Under the pieces are notes generated by a model that had not been told where the DNA came from, did not search any database, and was given only the letters and a program-made list of their open reading frames with translations. The position numbers and the translations under genes were made by a program. From an uncultured beta proteobacterium (GTDB lineage: Bacteria > Pseudomonadota > Gammaproteobacteria > Burkholderiales > Burkholderiaceae), in the NCBI GenBank assembly GCA_903909925.1, contig CAIVXR010000245.1:1-6997 (forward strand): a DNA stretch of 6,997 nucleotides, read 5' to 3'. Shown here one piece after another: positions 1-6,256 of the stretch; position 1 is the first letter of the stretch; the number at the start of each line of letters is the position of its first letter.

Positions 1-819
1 ATTACCCTCTAAGCCTGAGTGCGTTTTGATATAGCCATTATTCATGTCTAACTGACCAATAAAGAGTTCAGTATTGGGTTTGTGTCCAATCGCAATGAAG
101 GCGCCTGTAAGGGCAATATCTTCCATGCTGCCATCTTGTTTTTTAATACGCACACCAGTAACTCCTTTTTCATCGCCCAGAACTTCATCTAAGGTTGAGT
201 TGAGCTTGAGTTCTACTTTACCTTCGGCAACTTTAGCCATTAAGCGATCATTTAAGATTGGCTCTGCACGGAACTTGTCGCGACGGTGAATCACAGTTAC
301 TTTCTTTGCAATGCCAGTGAGGTAGAGCGCTTCTTCAACTGCAGTGTTGCCACCACCAACGACACAGACATCTTGATTGCGGTAGAAGAAACCATCGCAA
401 GTAGCGCAACCCGAAACACCGCGACCCATGAATGCTTCTTCACTAGGTAAGCCAATGTATTGAGCAGAAGCGCCAGTAGAAATAATCAAGGCATCGCAGG
501 TATAGGTTCCAGAGTCGCCAACTAAGCGAATTGGTTTTTCTTGAAGAGCCGCCGTATGAATATGGTCAAAAATAATCTCAGTATTGAAGCGCTCTGCATG
601 CTTTAAAAAGCGGTCCATGAGCTCTGGGCCTTGGACCCCATCAGCATCTGCAGGCCAGTTTTCGACGTCAGTGGTGGTCATTAATTGACCCCCTTGAGCC
701 AGGCCAGTAATCAGGGTGGGCTTTAAATTGGCTCGGGCGGCATAGACTGCTGCAGTGTAGCCAGCAGGGCCAGAACCGAGGATAAGAACTTTGGAATGTT
801 TTGGGGTATTTGTAGTCAT
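1..819 (-). CDS. trxB: Thioredoxin reductase (NADPH), 3' end outside window
   Basis: Flavoenzyme that passes electrons from NADPH through FAD and a redox-active disulfide to thioredoxin in the cytoplasm. I translated the minus strand from ATG at 817-819; 273 codons are visible without a stop, against about 315-320 for the family, so only the C-terminal end is missing. Seen in the translation: FAD-binding GSGPAG at residues 15-20; the active-site C-A-T-C disulfide at 138-141, followed by DGFFYR; the NADPH Rossmann motif GGGNTA at 155-160; HRR at 178-180, which in this family contacts the NADPH phosphate; and a GHKPNT segment near the visible end that belongs to the second FAD motif. The N-terminus (MTTNTPKHSKVLILGSGPAG) has the usual family length before the first motif, which supports this start. 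There is no Shine-Dalgarno sequence in the six bases before ATG, and a TATAAT box lies only 6 bp upstream. The gene is divergent from ftsK. Identification is secure; the start is very likely. Confidence 0.97.
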   Translation of the reverse strand, partial: MTTNTPKHSKVLILGSGPAGYTAAVYAARANLKPTLITGLAQGGQLMTTTDVENWPADADGVQGPELMDRFLKHAERFNTEIIFDHIHTAALQEKPIRLVGDSGTYTCDALIISTGASAQYIGLPSEEAFMGRGVSGCATCDGFFYRNQDVCVVGGGNTAVEEALYLTGIAKKVTVIHRRDKFRAEPILNDRLMAKVAEGKVELKLNSTLDEVLGDEKGVTGVRIKKQDGSMEDIALTGAFIAIGHKPNTELFIGQLDMNNGYIKTHSGLEGN

Positions 820-825
820 AAGCAA

Positions 826-831
826 ATTATA
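826..831 (-). promoter_or_regulatory. Candidate -10 box of trxB
   Basis: Read on the minus strand this is a perfect TATAAT ending 6 bp before the trxB start codon. A start site at the normal distance (about 7 bases on) would fall on or next to the A of ATG, implying a leaderless transcript. The hexamer 17 bp upstream (TACCGA) does not resemble a -35 box, so the promoter is inferred from the -10 element alone. Confidence 0.45.
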
Positions 832-843
832 GGTTTGCTTGTT

Positions 844-849
844 TACAAT
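844..849 (+). promoter_or_regulatory. Weak candidate -10 box for ftsK
   Basis: TACAAT (5 of 6 to consensus) lies 9 bp before the ftsK ATG in the 39-bp divergent gap. No recognisable -35 hexamer is found at 16-18 bp spacing. If real, the ftsK leader would be only a few bases long, or about 70 bases if translation starts at the in-frame ATG at 925. The true ftsK promoter could equally lie inside the trxB coding region. Confidence 0.22.
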
Positions 850-858
850 CGGTAGAAC

Positions 859-3162
859 ATGGCGAGAACCGTATACCCGAAGTCCCAAATCCCCCAGCCA
901 CCCAATAGCGATGGGCAGGGTAGGATGCCCCGCCTTCTGCTGGAGGCTCGCTGGTTCATCTCCCTGGGTTTATGCCTGGGCTTATTCGCCATTTTGTTGA
1001 CTTATTCCAAGGCTGATCCAGCCTGGTCCCATGCCAGTTTTGAGACCCCTAGGAACTTAGGTGGCCGTTTTGGGGCTTATTTAGCCGATTTGATGCTGTA
1101 TATCTTTGGCGTCTCTGCTTTCTGGTGGGTTGCACTCTTTGGCCGCAGAGTCCTCAATGGCTGGCGTGAGCTCTGGAGTATTCCGCTGCCACCTGATCCT
1201 GATGCCAAACCAGAATCCCTCTTGGTGCGCTGGTTAGGCTTTGGATTGACCTTAGCGTGCAGCATGGGGCTTGAGTCTATTCGCATGCATTCTTTGTCCT
1301 GGGAACTCCCTAGACCTCCTGGTGGCATCTTGGGTGAGTTGATTGGCGATCCTCTGCAAATGTCCCTTGGCTTTACTGGGGCAACCTTGGTTTTGCTATT
1401 TGGCCTATGTGCTGGCTTATCCCTATTTTTACATTTCTCTTGGTTAGATATTGCCGAGAAAGTAGGGCGCTTCTTGGAGGTGACCTATCACCGCATTCGT
1501 GAACGTCGCGATAGTGAAGAAGATCGCAAGCTTGGTGAGGTTGCTGCCGAAGAGCGCGAAGAATTTGTAGAAGAGTTTCGTGGGCGCGTAGAAATTGCTG
1601 CACCCGTACAAATTGTGCGTGCACCAGTAGAGATTCCGAAAAGCGCTCGAGTTGAGCGTGAGAAACAACAGCCTCTATTTGTTGATATTCCTGATTCTGA
1701 ATTACCACCGTTGGCATTATTAGATCCAGTGCCGGAAGTAAAAGAAACCATCTCTGCGGATGTATTGGAATTTACCTCGCGTTTAATCGAGCGTAAGTTA
1801 GCTGAATTTAATGTTCAGGTAACTGTGATCGCTGCGTATCCTGGCCCCGTTGTTACGCGTTATGAGATTGATCCAGCGGTTGGCGTGAAGGGTAGTCAGA
1901 TTGTTAACCTCTCTCGCGACCTTGCCCGCTCGCTTGGTGTTGTGAGTATGCGTGTCGTAGAAACTATTCCAGGTAAAACTTGTATGGCTTTGGAATTACC
2001 AAACCCAACTCGTCAATCGGTTTACCTCTCTGAGATTCTGACTTCCCAGGTTTATAACGATAATCATTCATTGCTGACTTTGGCTTTAGGTAAAGATATC
2101 TCTGGTAGCCCAATGGTGGCAGATCTTGCGAAGATGCCGCACTGCTTAGTGGCTGGTACTACTGGTGCTGGTAAATCGGTTGGTATCAATGCCATGATTT
2201 TGTCGATACTGTTTAAGGCTAAGCCTGATGAAGTGCGCCTGATCATGATTGATCCCAAGATGCTGGAGATGGCGATTTACGACAAGATCCCCCATCTCTT
2301 GTGTCCAGTGGTCACCGATATGAAGCAAGCGTATAACGCGCTCAATTGGGCGGTCAATGAGATGGAACGTCGTTACAAGCTGATGAGTAAGTTTGGTGTA
2401 CGTAACTTAGCCGGCTTTAATAAGAAAATTTTAGAAGCAGAAGAGAAAGGTGAAAAACTCACCAATCCATTTAGCTTAACTCCGGATGATCCTGAACCAA
2501 TCTACAAAGCGCCGGTGATCGTAGTGATCATTGATGAGTTGGCTGACTTGATGATGGTCTCTGGCAAGAAGATTGAAGAGTTGATTGCGCGCATTGCACA
2601 AAAAGCACGTGCTGCAGGTATTCATTTGGTATTAGCAACGCAACGCCCGAGCGTAGACGTTATTACTGGTTTAATTAAAGCCAACGTACCCACCCGGATT
2701 TCATTTCAGGTGAGCAGCAAGATTGATAGCCGAACCATTTTGGATCAGCAGGGTGCTGAAGCGCTCCTTGGTATGGGTGACATGCTTTACATGGCACCAG
2801 GTACTGGCTTACCAGTGAGGGTACACGGTGCATTTGTATCGGACGATGAAGTCCATCGCGTAGTAGATTGGCTTAAAGAGAAGGGCGAGGCCAATTACAT
2901 CGATGGTGTCCTCGAGGGTGCTGATGAATCCAATATGGATGCCTTAACCGGCGAGAATGGCGGCGAAGCAGACCCACTCTACGATCAAGCAGTGGCTATC
3001 GTTTTAGAAAATAAACGCCCATCGATTTCTTTAGTGCAGCGTCATTTACGGATTGGTTATAACCGTGCAGCTCGCTTATTAGAGGATATGGAAAAAGCAG
3101 GACTCGTATCCAAGATGGGGAATGGCGGCAATCGTGAGATCCTGCGCCGTTCTTCCGAATAA
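859..3162 (+). CDS. ftsK: DNA translocase FtsK
   Basis: Septum-anchored hexameric ATPase that pumps chromosomal DNA during division and activates XerCD recombination at dif. 767 aa. Hydrophobic membrane segments lie at about residues 33-49, 75-95, 122-138 and 168-192, giving the usual four-helix N-terminal anchor. A charged linker, about residues 200-295, is very short compared with E. coli FtsK (1329 aa). The motor domain follows, with Walker A GTTGAGKS at 433-440 and Walker B VIVVIIDE at 553-560. After a short acidic hinge, the winged-helix gamma domain (about 704-767) is complete and carries the RHLRIGYNRAARLLEDME segment typical of the KOPS/XerD-contacting module. The ATG at 859 has only a weak upstream GGTAG. 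An in-frame ATG at 925 (residue 23) has a better upstream AGGG, but starting there removes only a non-membrane leader, so function is unaffected. The gene is first in a tight run with lolA and serS. Confidence 0.97.
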   Translation: MARTVYPKSQIPQPPNSDGQGRMPRLLLEARWFISLGLCLGLFAILLTYSKADPAWSHASFETPRNLGGRFGAYLADLMLYIFGVSAFWWVALFGRRVLNGWRELWSIPLPPDPDAKPESLLVRWLGFGLTLACSMGLESIRMHSLSWELPRPPGGILGELIGDPLQMSLGFTGATLVLLFGLCAGLSLFLHFSWLDIAEKVGRFLEVTYHRIRERRDSEEDRKLGEVAAEEREEFVEEFRGRVEIAAPVQIVRAPVEIPKSARVEREKQQPLFVDIPDSELPPLALLDPVPEVKETISADVLEFTSRLIERKLAEFNVQVTVIAAYPGPVVTRYEIDPAVGVKGSQIVNLSRDLARSLGVVSMRVVETIPGKTCMALELPNPTRQSVYLSEILTSQVYNDNHSLLTLALGKDISGSPMVADLAKMPHCLVAGTTGAGKSVGINAMILSILFKAKPDEVRLIMIDPKMLEMAIYDKIPHLLCPVVTDMKQAYNALNWAVNEMERRYKLMSKFGVRNLAGFNKKILEAEEKGEKLTNPFSLTPDDPEPIYKAPVIVVIIDELADLMMVSGKKIEELIARIAQKARAAGIHLVLATQRPSVDVITGLIKANVPTRISFQVSSKIDSRTILDQQGAEALLGMGDMLYMAPGTGLPVRVHGAFVSDDEVHRVVDWLKEKGEANYIDGVLEGADESNMDALTGENGGEADPLYDQAVAIVLENKRPSISLVQRHLRIGYNRAARLLEDMEKAGLVSKMGNGGNREILRRSSE
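913..920 (+). other. KOPS-like octamer inside ftsK
   Basis: GGGCAGGG matches the E. coli KOPS consensus GGGNAGGG that loads and orients FtsK. It is overlapped by a second 7-of-8 match (GGGTAGGA, 918-925). It lies in codons 19-21 of ftsK itself. A single match is expected about once by chance in 7 kb on two strands, so function cannot be claimed. The same purine run also acts as a possible ribosome binding site for the alternative ATG at 925. Confidence 0.25.
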
Positions 3163-3164
3163 GG
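3161..3164 (+). promoter_or_regulatory. Ribosome binding site deciding the lolA start
   Basis: AAGG begins inside the ftsK stop codon (TAA, 3160-3162) and lies 8 bases before TTG at 3173. It is the only Shine-Dalgarno-like sequence suitably placed for a start that gives a normal signal peptide. The upstream in-frame ATG at 3122 lies within ftsK, preceded by AAGATGGGGA; this offers a GGGG about 3 bases away, which is less well spaced. Confidence 0.55.
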
Positions 3165-3172
3165 TAGTAATT

Positions 3173-3853
3173 TTGCAAAGATTCTTTCCTGCATTACTCC
3201 TTGGAGTAGCAATCCTGTTTGCAAATATAGCCAATTCTCAAACTGAGAGCGGTGCCGATCAATTACGTCAGTTTGTCCGCAACTCTAAAACTGCTGAAGG
3301 TGATTTTGTGCAACAGCAGTTGCGCGCACCCAAAGCAAATGAGCCACAAGATAAAGGTTTAAAGGTGGTGCGCCAGACTCAGGGTCACTTTGTATTTCAA
3401 CGTCCAGGACGATTTATCTGGGATACGCAAAAGCCATATGAGCAAAAGCTGATTGCCGATGGTAAGCAGCTCATCATGTGGGACAAGGATTTGAATCAAG
3501 CCACCATTCGTCCTGCAGGACAAGCGCTATCTACTACACCAGCAGCGATTCTGTTTGGTGAGACCTCCTTAGATCAGCATTTTGATTTAATCGAAGGTGA
3601 AGAGCGTTTGGGTATGAAATGGGTTGCCCTGTCTCCCAAGAAAGATCCCAATGCAAAGAGCGCTAATGATCTGCCTTATACAAAGATCTCGATCGGGATG
3701 GCAAGTGGCTTACCAAAAGCCCTAGAATTGATTGATGGCCTAGGCAGTGTCGTTCTGGTTACCCTTGATAAGATCCAGTTGAACGTGAATTTGCCCGCAA
3801 ATCGCTTTACTTTCACCCCGTCCGCCGGCGCTGAAGTCTTACGCTTAAACTAG
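3173..3853 (+). CDS. lolA: Outer-membrane lipoprotein carrier protein LolA
   Basis: Periplasmic chaperone that takes lipoproteins released by LolCDE from the inner membrane and hands them to LolB at the outer membrane. From TTG at 3173 the product is 226 aa (E. coli precursor about 203). It opens with a classic signal peptide: MQR, then a hydrophobic core at about 4-17, with likely cleavage around residues 20-23 (IANSQ). The mature part shows the family pattern: an early F-V-Q-Q (45-48), then the strand G71-H-F-V-F-Q-R-P-G-R-F-I-W83, which matches the conserved G-x-x-x-x-x-R-P-x-x-F-x-W segment, and a C-terminal RFTFTPSAGAEV. An in-frame ATG at 3122 would add 17 residues (243 aa), overlap ftsK by 41 bp and bury the signal sequence behind a long N-terminus, so I prefer TTG. 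The gene is tightly spaced after ftsK and probably co-transcribed with it. Confidence 0.93.
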   Translation: MQRFFPALLLGVAILFANIANSQTESGADQLRQFVRNSKTAEGDFVQQQLRAPKANEPQDKGLKVVRQTQGHFVFQRPGRFIWDTQKPYEQKLIADGKQLIMWDKDLNQATIRPAGQALSTTPAAILFGETSLDQHFDLIEGEERLGMKWVALSPKKDPNAKSANDLPYTKISIGMASGLPKALELIDGLGSVVLVTLDKIQLNVNLPANRFTFTPSAGAEVLRLN

Positions 3854-3883
3854 AGTCTCAATATCAACTAGGCCAAACTAGAG
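3847..3883 (+). repeat. Short direct repeat around the lolA-serS gap
   Basis: AAACTAGAG occurs at 3847-3855, where it includes the lolA stop TAG, and again at 3875-3883 just before the serS start; a partial copy (AACTAG) lies between them at 3867-3872. The second copy supplies the weak GAG ribosome binding sequence of serS. It could be chance or local duplication. Confidence 0.35.
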
Positions 3884-3889
3884 CAACAT

Positions 3890-5215
3890 ATGATTGATCC
3901 GCAATTACTCCGTAAAGATATCGCCGCAGTACAGGCACGCTTAGCTACACGTAAATTCCAATTGGATGTTGAAAAGTTCAACACTTTAGAGTCTGAGCGC
4001 AAATCTTTGCAAACCCGTACTGAAGAATTACAAGCTAAACGTAATCAATTGGCAAAAGCCATTGGTATGAAAAAAGGTAAAGGTGAAGATGTTGCGGCTG
4101 AGATGGCGGAGTCTACTCAGATCAACACTGATATGGAATCTGGCGCTGCAAGACTGGCAGTGTTACAGGCTGAGATATCGGATTTCTTGATGGGTATTCC
4201 CAATCTGCCCGATGATTCTGTGCCCACTGGCAAAGACGAGACTGAAAATAAAGAAATTAAGCGTTGGGGAACAGAACCAATTTTTGACTTTGAGATCAAA
4301 GATCATGTTGATCTTGGTGGTCCATTAGGCTTAGATTTTGAGGTGGCAGCGAAGATTAGTGGCTCACGCTTTGTAGTTCTAAAAGGGCCGATTGCCAGAT
4401 TACATCGCGCGCTTGCGCAATTCATGATCGATACGCATGCAAGCCATCATGGCTATCAAGAGGTGTATGCGCCTTATATGGTCAATGCAGCCTCAATGCG
4501 TGGCACTGGCCAGCTACCTAAGTTTGAAGAGGACCTCTTTAAAGTTCCACGTCAGATGGGTGGCGAGGATGCAAAGGGAGAAAATGCGGTCGAAGCAAAA
4601 ACAGAAAACTTCTATCTCATTCCTACAGCAGAAGTGCCAGTGACGAATTTAGTGAGAGATGAAATAGTCAACGCTGATAACTTGCCGCTGAAGTATGTCG
4701 CCCATACACCATGCTTTCGTTCTGAAGCAGGTAGCTATGGTCGCGATGTACGCGGCATGATTCGTCAGCATCAGTTCGATAAAGTCGAGTTAGTGCAAAT
4801 TACCAAGCCAGAGCATTCGATGCAAGCCCTTGAAGAGTTGACTGCCCATGCGGAACGTATTCTGGAGCTTCTTGAGTTGCCCTACAGAAAAGTGCTGCTT
4901 TGTACTGGTGATATGGGTTTTGGTAGCACCAAGACTTATGACTTAGAGGTGTGGGTGCCATCCCAAAAAGCGTATCGCGAAATTAGCTCTTGCTCCAGCA
5001 TGGGCGACTTCCAGGCAAGACGAATGCAAGCGAGATTTAAGGCTGGCCAAGGTAAACCAGAATTGGTTCATACCTTAAATGGCTCAGGTCTTGCTGTAGG
5101 AAGAGCATTAGTAGCTCTAATTGAGAACAAGCAACAAGTGGATGGCAGCATTGCGATTCCAAAAGCACTGCAACCTTATTTGGGTGGCTTAACAGTATTG
5201 AAGCCAATCCCTTAA
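3890..5215 (+). CDS. serS: Seryl-tRNA synthetase
   Basis: Class II aminoacyl-tRNA synthetase; charges tRNA-Ser with serine using ATP, in the cytoplasm as a dimer. 441 aa (E. coli 430). Residues 1 to about 105 form the charged helical hairpin (tRNA-binding coiled-coil arm), ending in the typical IPNLPDDSVPTGKDE segment. Motif 1 region at about 188-211 (GYQEVYAPYMV through GTGQLPKF); serine-binding TAE at 246-248; motif 2 at about 274-301 (PCFRSEAGSYGRDVRGM then QFDKVE); the ETK-type loop region near 345-368; REISSCSS at 363-370; motif 3 at 395-410 (TLNGSGLAVGRALVAL). Compared with E. coli there are about 10 extra residues at 220-240, between LPKF..DLF and LIPTAE, a charged surface loop. ATG at 3890 is preceded by GAG at 3881-3883. 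The gene lies 36 bp after lolA, so operon membership is likely. Its TAA stop is shared with the opposing vapC stop. All catalytic motifs are intact. Confidence 0.98.
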   Translation: MIDPQLLRKDIAAVQARLATRKFQLDVEKFNTLESERKSLQTRTEELQAKRNQLAKAIGMKKGKGEDVAAEMAESTQINTDMESGAARLAVLQAEISDFLMGIPNLPDDSVPTGKDETENKEIKRWGTEPIFDFEIKDHVDLGGPLGLDFEVAAKISGSRFVVLKGPIARLHRALAQFMIDTHASHHGYQEVYAPYMVNAASMRGTGQLPKFEEDLFKVPRQMGGEDAKGENAVEAKTENFYLIPTAEVPVTNLVRDEIVNADNLPLKYVAHTPCFRSEAGSYGRDVRGMIRQHQFDKVELVQITKPEHSMQALEELTAHAERILELLELPYRKVLLCTGDMGFGSTKTYDLEVWVPSQKAYREISSCSSMGDFQARRMQARFKAGQGKPELVHTLNGSGLAVGRALVALIENKQQVDGSIAIPKALQPYLGGLTVLKPIP

Positions 5216-5634
5216 ATCACTATAGCCTTTATTTTTAGCCGAGAAGCATTCTTTTGTAATACCTTATCAAGGGTGATGATTGACTTTGCTTTGAAAGCTT
5301 TTGCAGCTGCGAGATGAAGGGCATCACCAGCCCTCAGATTTGACTTGCCGTCAATCACTAAGATACCTGCAGAGTAATAAGTTTTGCTCTCAATGGGCAA
5401 TAACTCAATATCATTTTGGCAAAGAGTGTCAAATTTTTTCCAAGCCTCACGACTCTGCTGTTCTGTTATTTGATTAGTTCTGACTTTAAGACTAAGGGCG
5501 CTGGAAAATTCAGTAAATGCCCAAGTCGAAGAGATCATTTTTGCAGAGCTATTATTGTGCCATTTGTCTACGGCATCGCTTTTTGGTTCGCTTGTACACA
5601 ATGCTACAAAAATACTTGTATCAACATAGATCAT
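5212..5634 (-). CDS. vapC: PIN-domain ribonuclease toxin of a VapBC-type module
   Basis: Predicted metal-dependent RNase toxin. 140 aa, the usual VapC length. It opens with MIYVDTSIFVAL, giving the first PIN acid D5 with T6/S7; the second acid is E42 in AFTEFSSAL; the third is D104 in RAGDALHLAAA; the fourth is D123 in IITLDKVLQ. The full D-E-D-D active site is thus present, and the toxin looks catalytically competent. ATG at 5632-5634 overlaps the antitoxin stop by one base (TGATG), pointing to coupled translation. The stop (5212-5214) lies within the TTAA that also carries the serS stop, so the two genes converge with a 4-bp overlap and no terminator between them. VapC family members often cut tRNA or rRNA, but the target here cannot be read from sequence. 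GC is about 39% by hand count, below the flanking housekeeping genes, which fits horizontal acquisition. Confidence 0.9.
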   Translation of the reverse strand: MIYVDTSIFVALCTSEPKSDAVDKWHNNSSAKMISSTWAFTEFSSALSLKVRTNQITEQQSREAWKKFDTLCQNDIELLPIESKTYYSAGILVIDGKSNLRAGDALHLAAAKAFKAKSIITLDKVLQKNASRLKIKAIVI

Positions 5635-5879
5635 CAGTAGCGCGCCTTTGAACGAACTTCATCCATTACTGATTGGCCCATCTTCAACGTAGCTCTGAAT
5701 GCTCTTAGTTGAGCAGCAATTTCTTTACGTTCTAATTTCTGAGGTCGAATAATTAATGAGCCATCCTTTGAAAGGATTGCTTCAACTTTATCCCCATCTT
5801 TTAGCTTGATCTCTTTGATAAAGGAAGCTGGAATACGAAGTGCTAGGCTATTGCCCCATTTTGAAATCTGGATATTCAT
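5634..5879 (-). CDS. vapB: AbrB/MazE-fold antitoxin of the VapBC-type module
   Basis: Predicted antitoxin: binds DNA with its N-terminal half and neutralises the PIN toxin with its C-terminal tail. 81 aa. Residues 1-47 show the swapped-hairpin AbrB/SpoVT pattern: MNIQISKWGNSLALRIP, then a short helix PASFIKEIKL, then KDGDKVEAILSKDGSLIIRP. The tail (about 50-81) is helical and basic, ending in R-S-K-A-R-Y; in solved VapBC complexes such tails lie over the PIN active site, and I infer the same role here. ATG at 5877-5879 has a good Shine-Dalgarno, AAGGA at 5886-5890, 6 bases away. A perfect palindrome directly upstream (5894-5917) is the likely autoregulatory operator. Antitoxin first, toxin second, with one-base overlap, is the standard order. 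The fold is also used by MazE, but the partner PIN protein makes VapB the better name. Confidence 0.88.
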   Translation of the reverse strand: MNIQISKWGNSLALRIPASFIKEIKLKDGDKVEAILSKDGSLIIRPQKLERKEIAAQLRAFRATLKMGQSVMDEVRSKARY

Positions 5880-5893
5880 GAGTAGTCCTTAAT

Positions 5894-5917
5894 TAGATAT
5901 ACATAAATGTATATCTA
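5894..5917. promoter_or_regulatory. Perfect palindromic operator candidate for vapBC
   Basis: Two perfect 11-bp arms, TAGATATACAT (5894-5904) and ATGTATATCTA (5907-5917), are separated by AA. The site lies 14 bp upstream of the vapB start and 3 bp before its AAGGA. AbrB-fold antitoxins bind such AT-rich inverted repeats, alone or as VapBC complexes, to repress their own operon. As RNA it could also form a hairpin next to the ribosome binding site. I could not assign a convincing -35/-10 pair here on the minus strand, although AT-rich -10-like hexamers (e.g. TAATAT at 5917-5922) overlap the palindrome edge. Confidence 0.75.
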
Positions 5918-5993
5918 TATTAATGGAACTTATTCGGTGTGGCTACCCAAATATTTAGTCAATATCAGCCGTATGGCTTTATATATCGGTGGC

Positions 5994-5999
5994 TATAAT
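5994..5999 (+). promoter_or_regulatory. -10 box of the tRNA-Ser promoter
   Basis: A perfect TATAAT lies 13 bp before the mature tRNA 5' end, so transcription would start a few bases upstream of the tRNA, leaving a very short leader. TG at 5990-5991 is one base off the extended -10 position. The sequence 16-18 bp upstream (near GTATGG, 5971-5976) is a poor -35 match. Confidence 0.5.
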
Positions 6000-6012
6000 G
6001 GGTTCTCAGCTC

Positions 6013-6102
<90 letters not shown>

Positions 6103-6198
6103 AGCTAACCCCCTTATTTAGACCTTTGCTTGGATAAATCCACGAACTTGTGGCACATAGTGATGGAACCCTCTATTGTGCGTTGCTCCCCTCTTTTG

Positions 6199-6227
6199 AA
6201 TTGATTAGACTGCCTTAGCAATCAATT
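6199..6227. promoter_or_regulatory. Inverted repeat, possible operator of the dehydrogenase gene
   Basis: AATTGATT (6199-6206) and AATCAATT (6220-6227) are perfect 8-bp inverted arms with a 13-bp spacer. Their centres are 21 bp apart, about two helical turns, as expected for a dimeric regulator. The left arm meets the candidate -35 box and the right arm abuts the candidate -10 box. The repeat has no T-run and is too AT-rich to be a good terminator for the tRNA. The binding protein is unknown. Confidence 0.4.
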
Positions 6228-6233
6228 TATACA
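6206..6233 (+). promoter_or_regulatory. Candidate promoter of the zinc dehydrogenase gene
   Basis: TAGACT (6206-6211) and TATACA (6228-6233), each 4 of 6 to the sigma-70 consensus, are separated by 16 bp. A start near 6240 would give a leader of about 17 bases carrying the AGGAG ribosome binding site (6246-6250). The rest of the 154-bp gap after the tRNA shows only a short CCAC/GTGG hairpin at 6140-6153. Confidence 0.35.
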
Positions 6234-6256
6234 TTCACAGTGGATAGGAGAATCTA

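Noticed and set aside
74..289. Plus-strand open frame of 71 codons opposite trxB
   Set aside because: It lies wholly antisense to the well-supported trxB frame, has a Ser/Arg-rich composition with no recognisable motif, and has no convincing ribosome binding site.
1373..1751. Several minus-strand open frames opposite the ftsK linker
   Set aside because: They overlap one another and ftsK, with no family features; shadows of the charged linker codons.
4437..4643. Plus-strand 68-codon frame inside serS
   Set aside because: Out-of-frame reading of the conserved synthetase; no independent support.
5186..5205. Possible hairpin GGCTT/AAGCC at the end of serS as a terminator
   Set aside because: Only 5 bp of stem with a 10-base loop inside coding sequence, and no T-run follows on either strand.
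5880..6012. Possible small RNA or extra gene between vapB and the tRNA
   Set aside because: The 133 bp contain the palindrome and the tRNA -10 box but no open frame with a ribosome binding site and no terminator-like structure.
6140..6153. CCAC/GTGG hairpin in the gap before the dehydrogenase
   Set aside because: Four-bp stem without a T-run; too weak to call a terminator.
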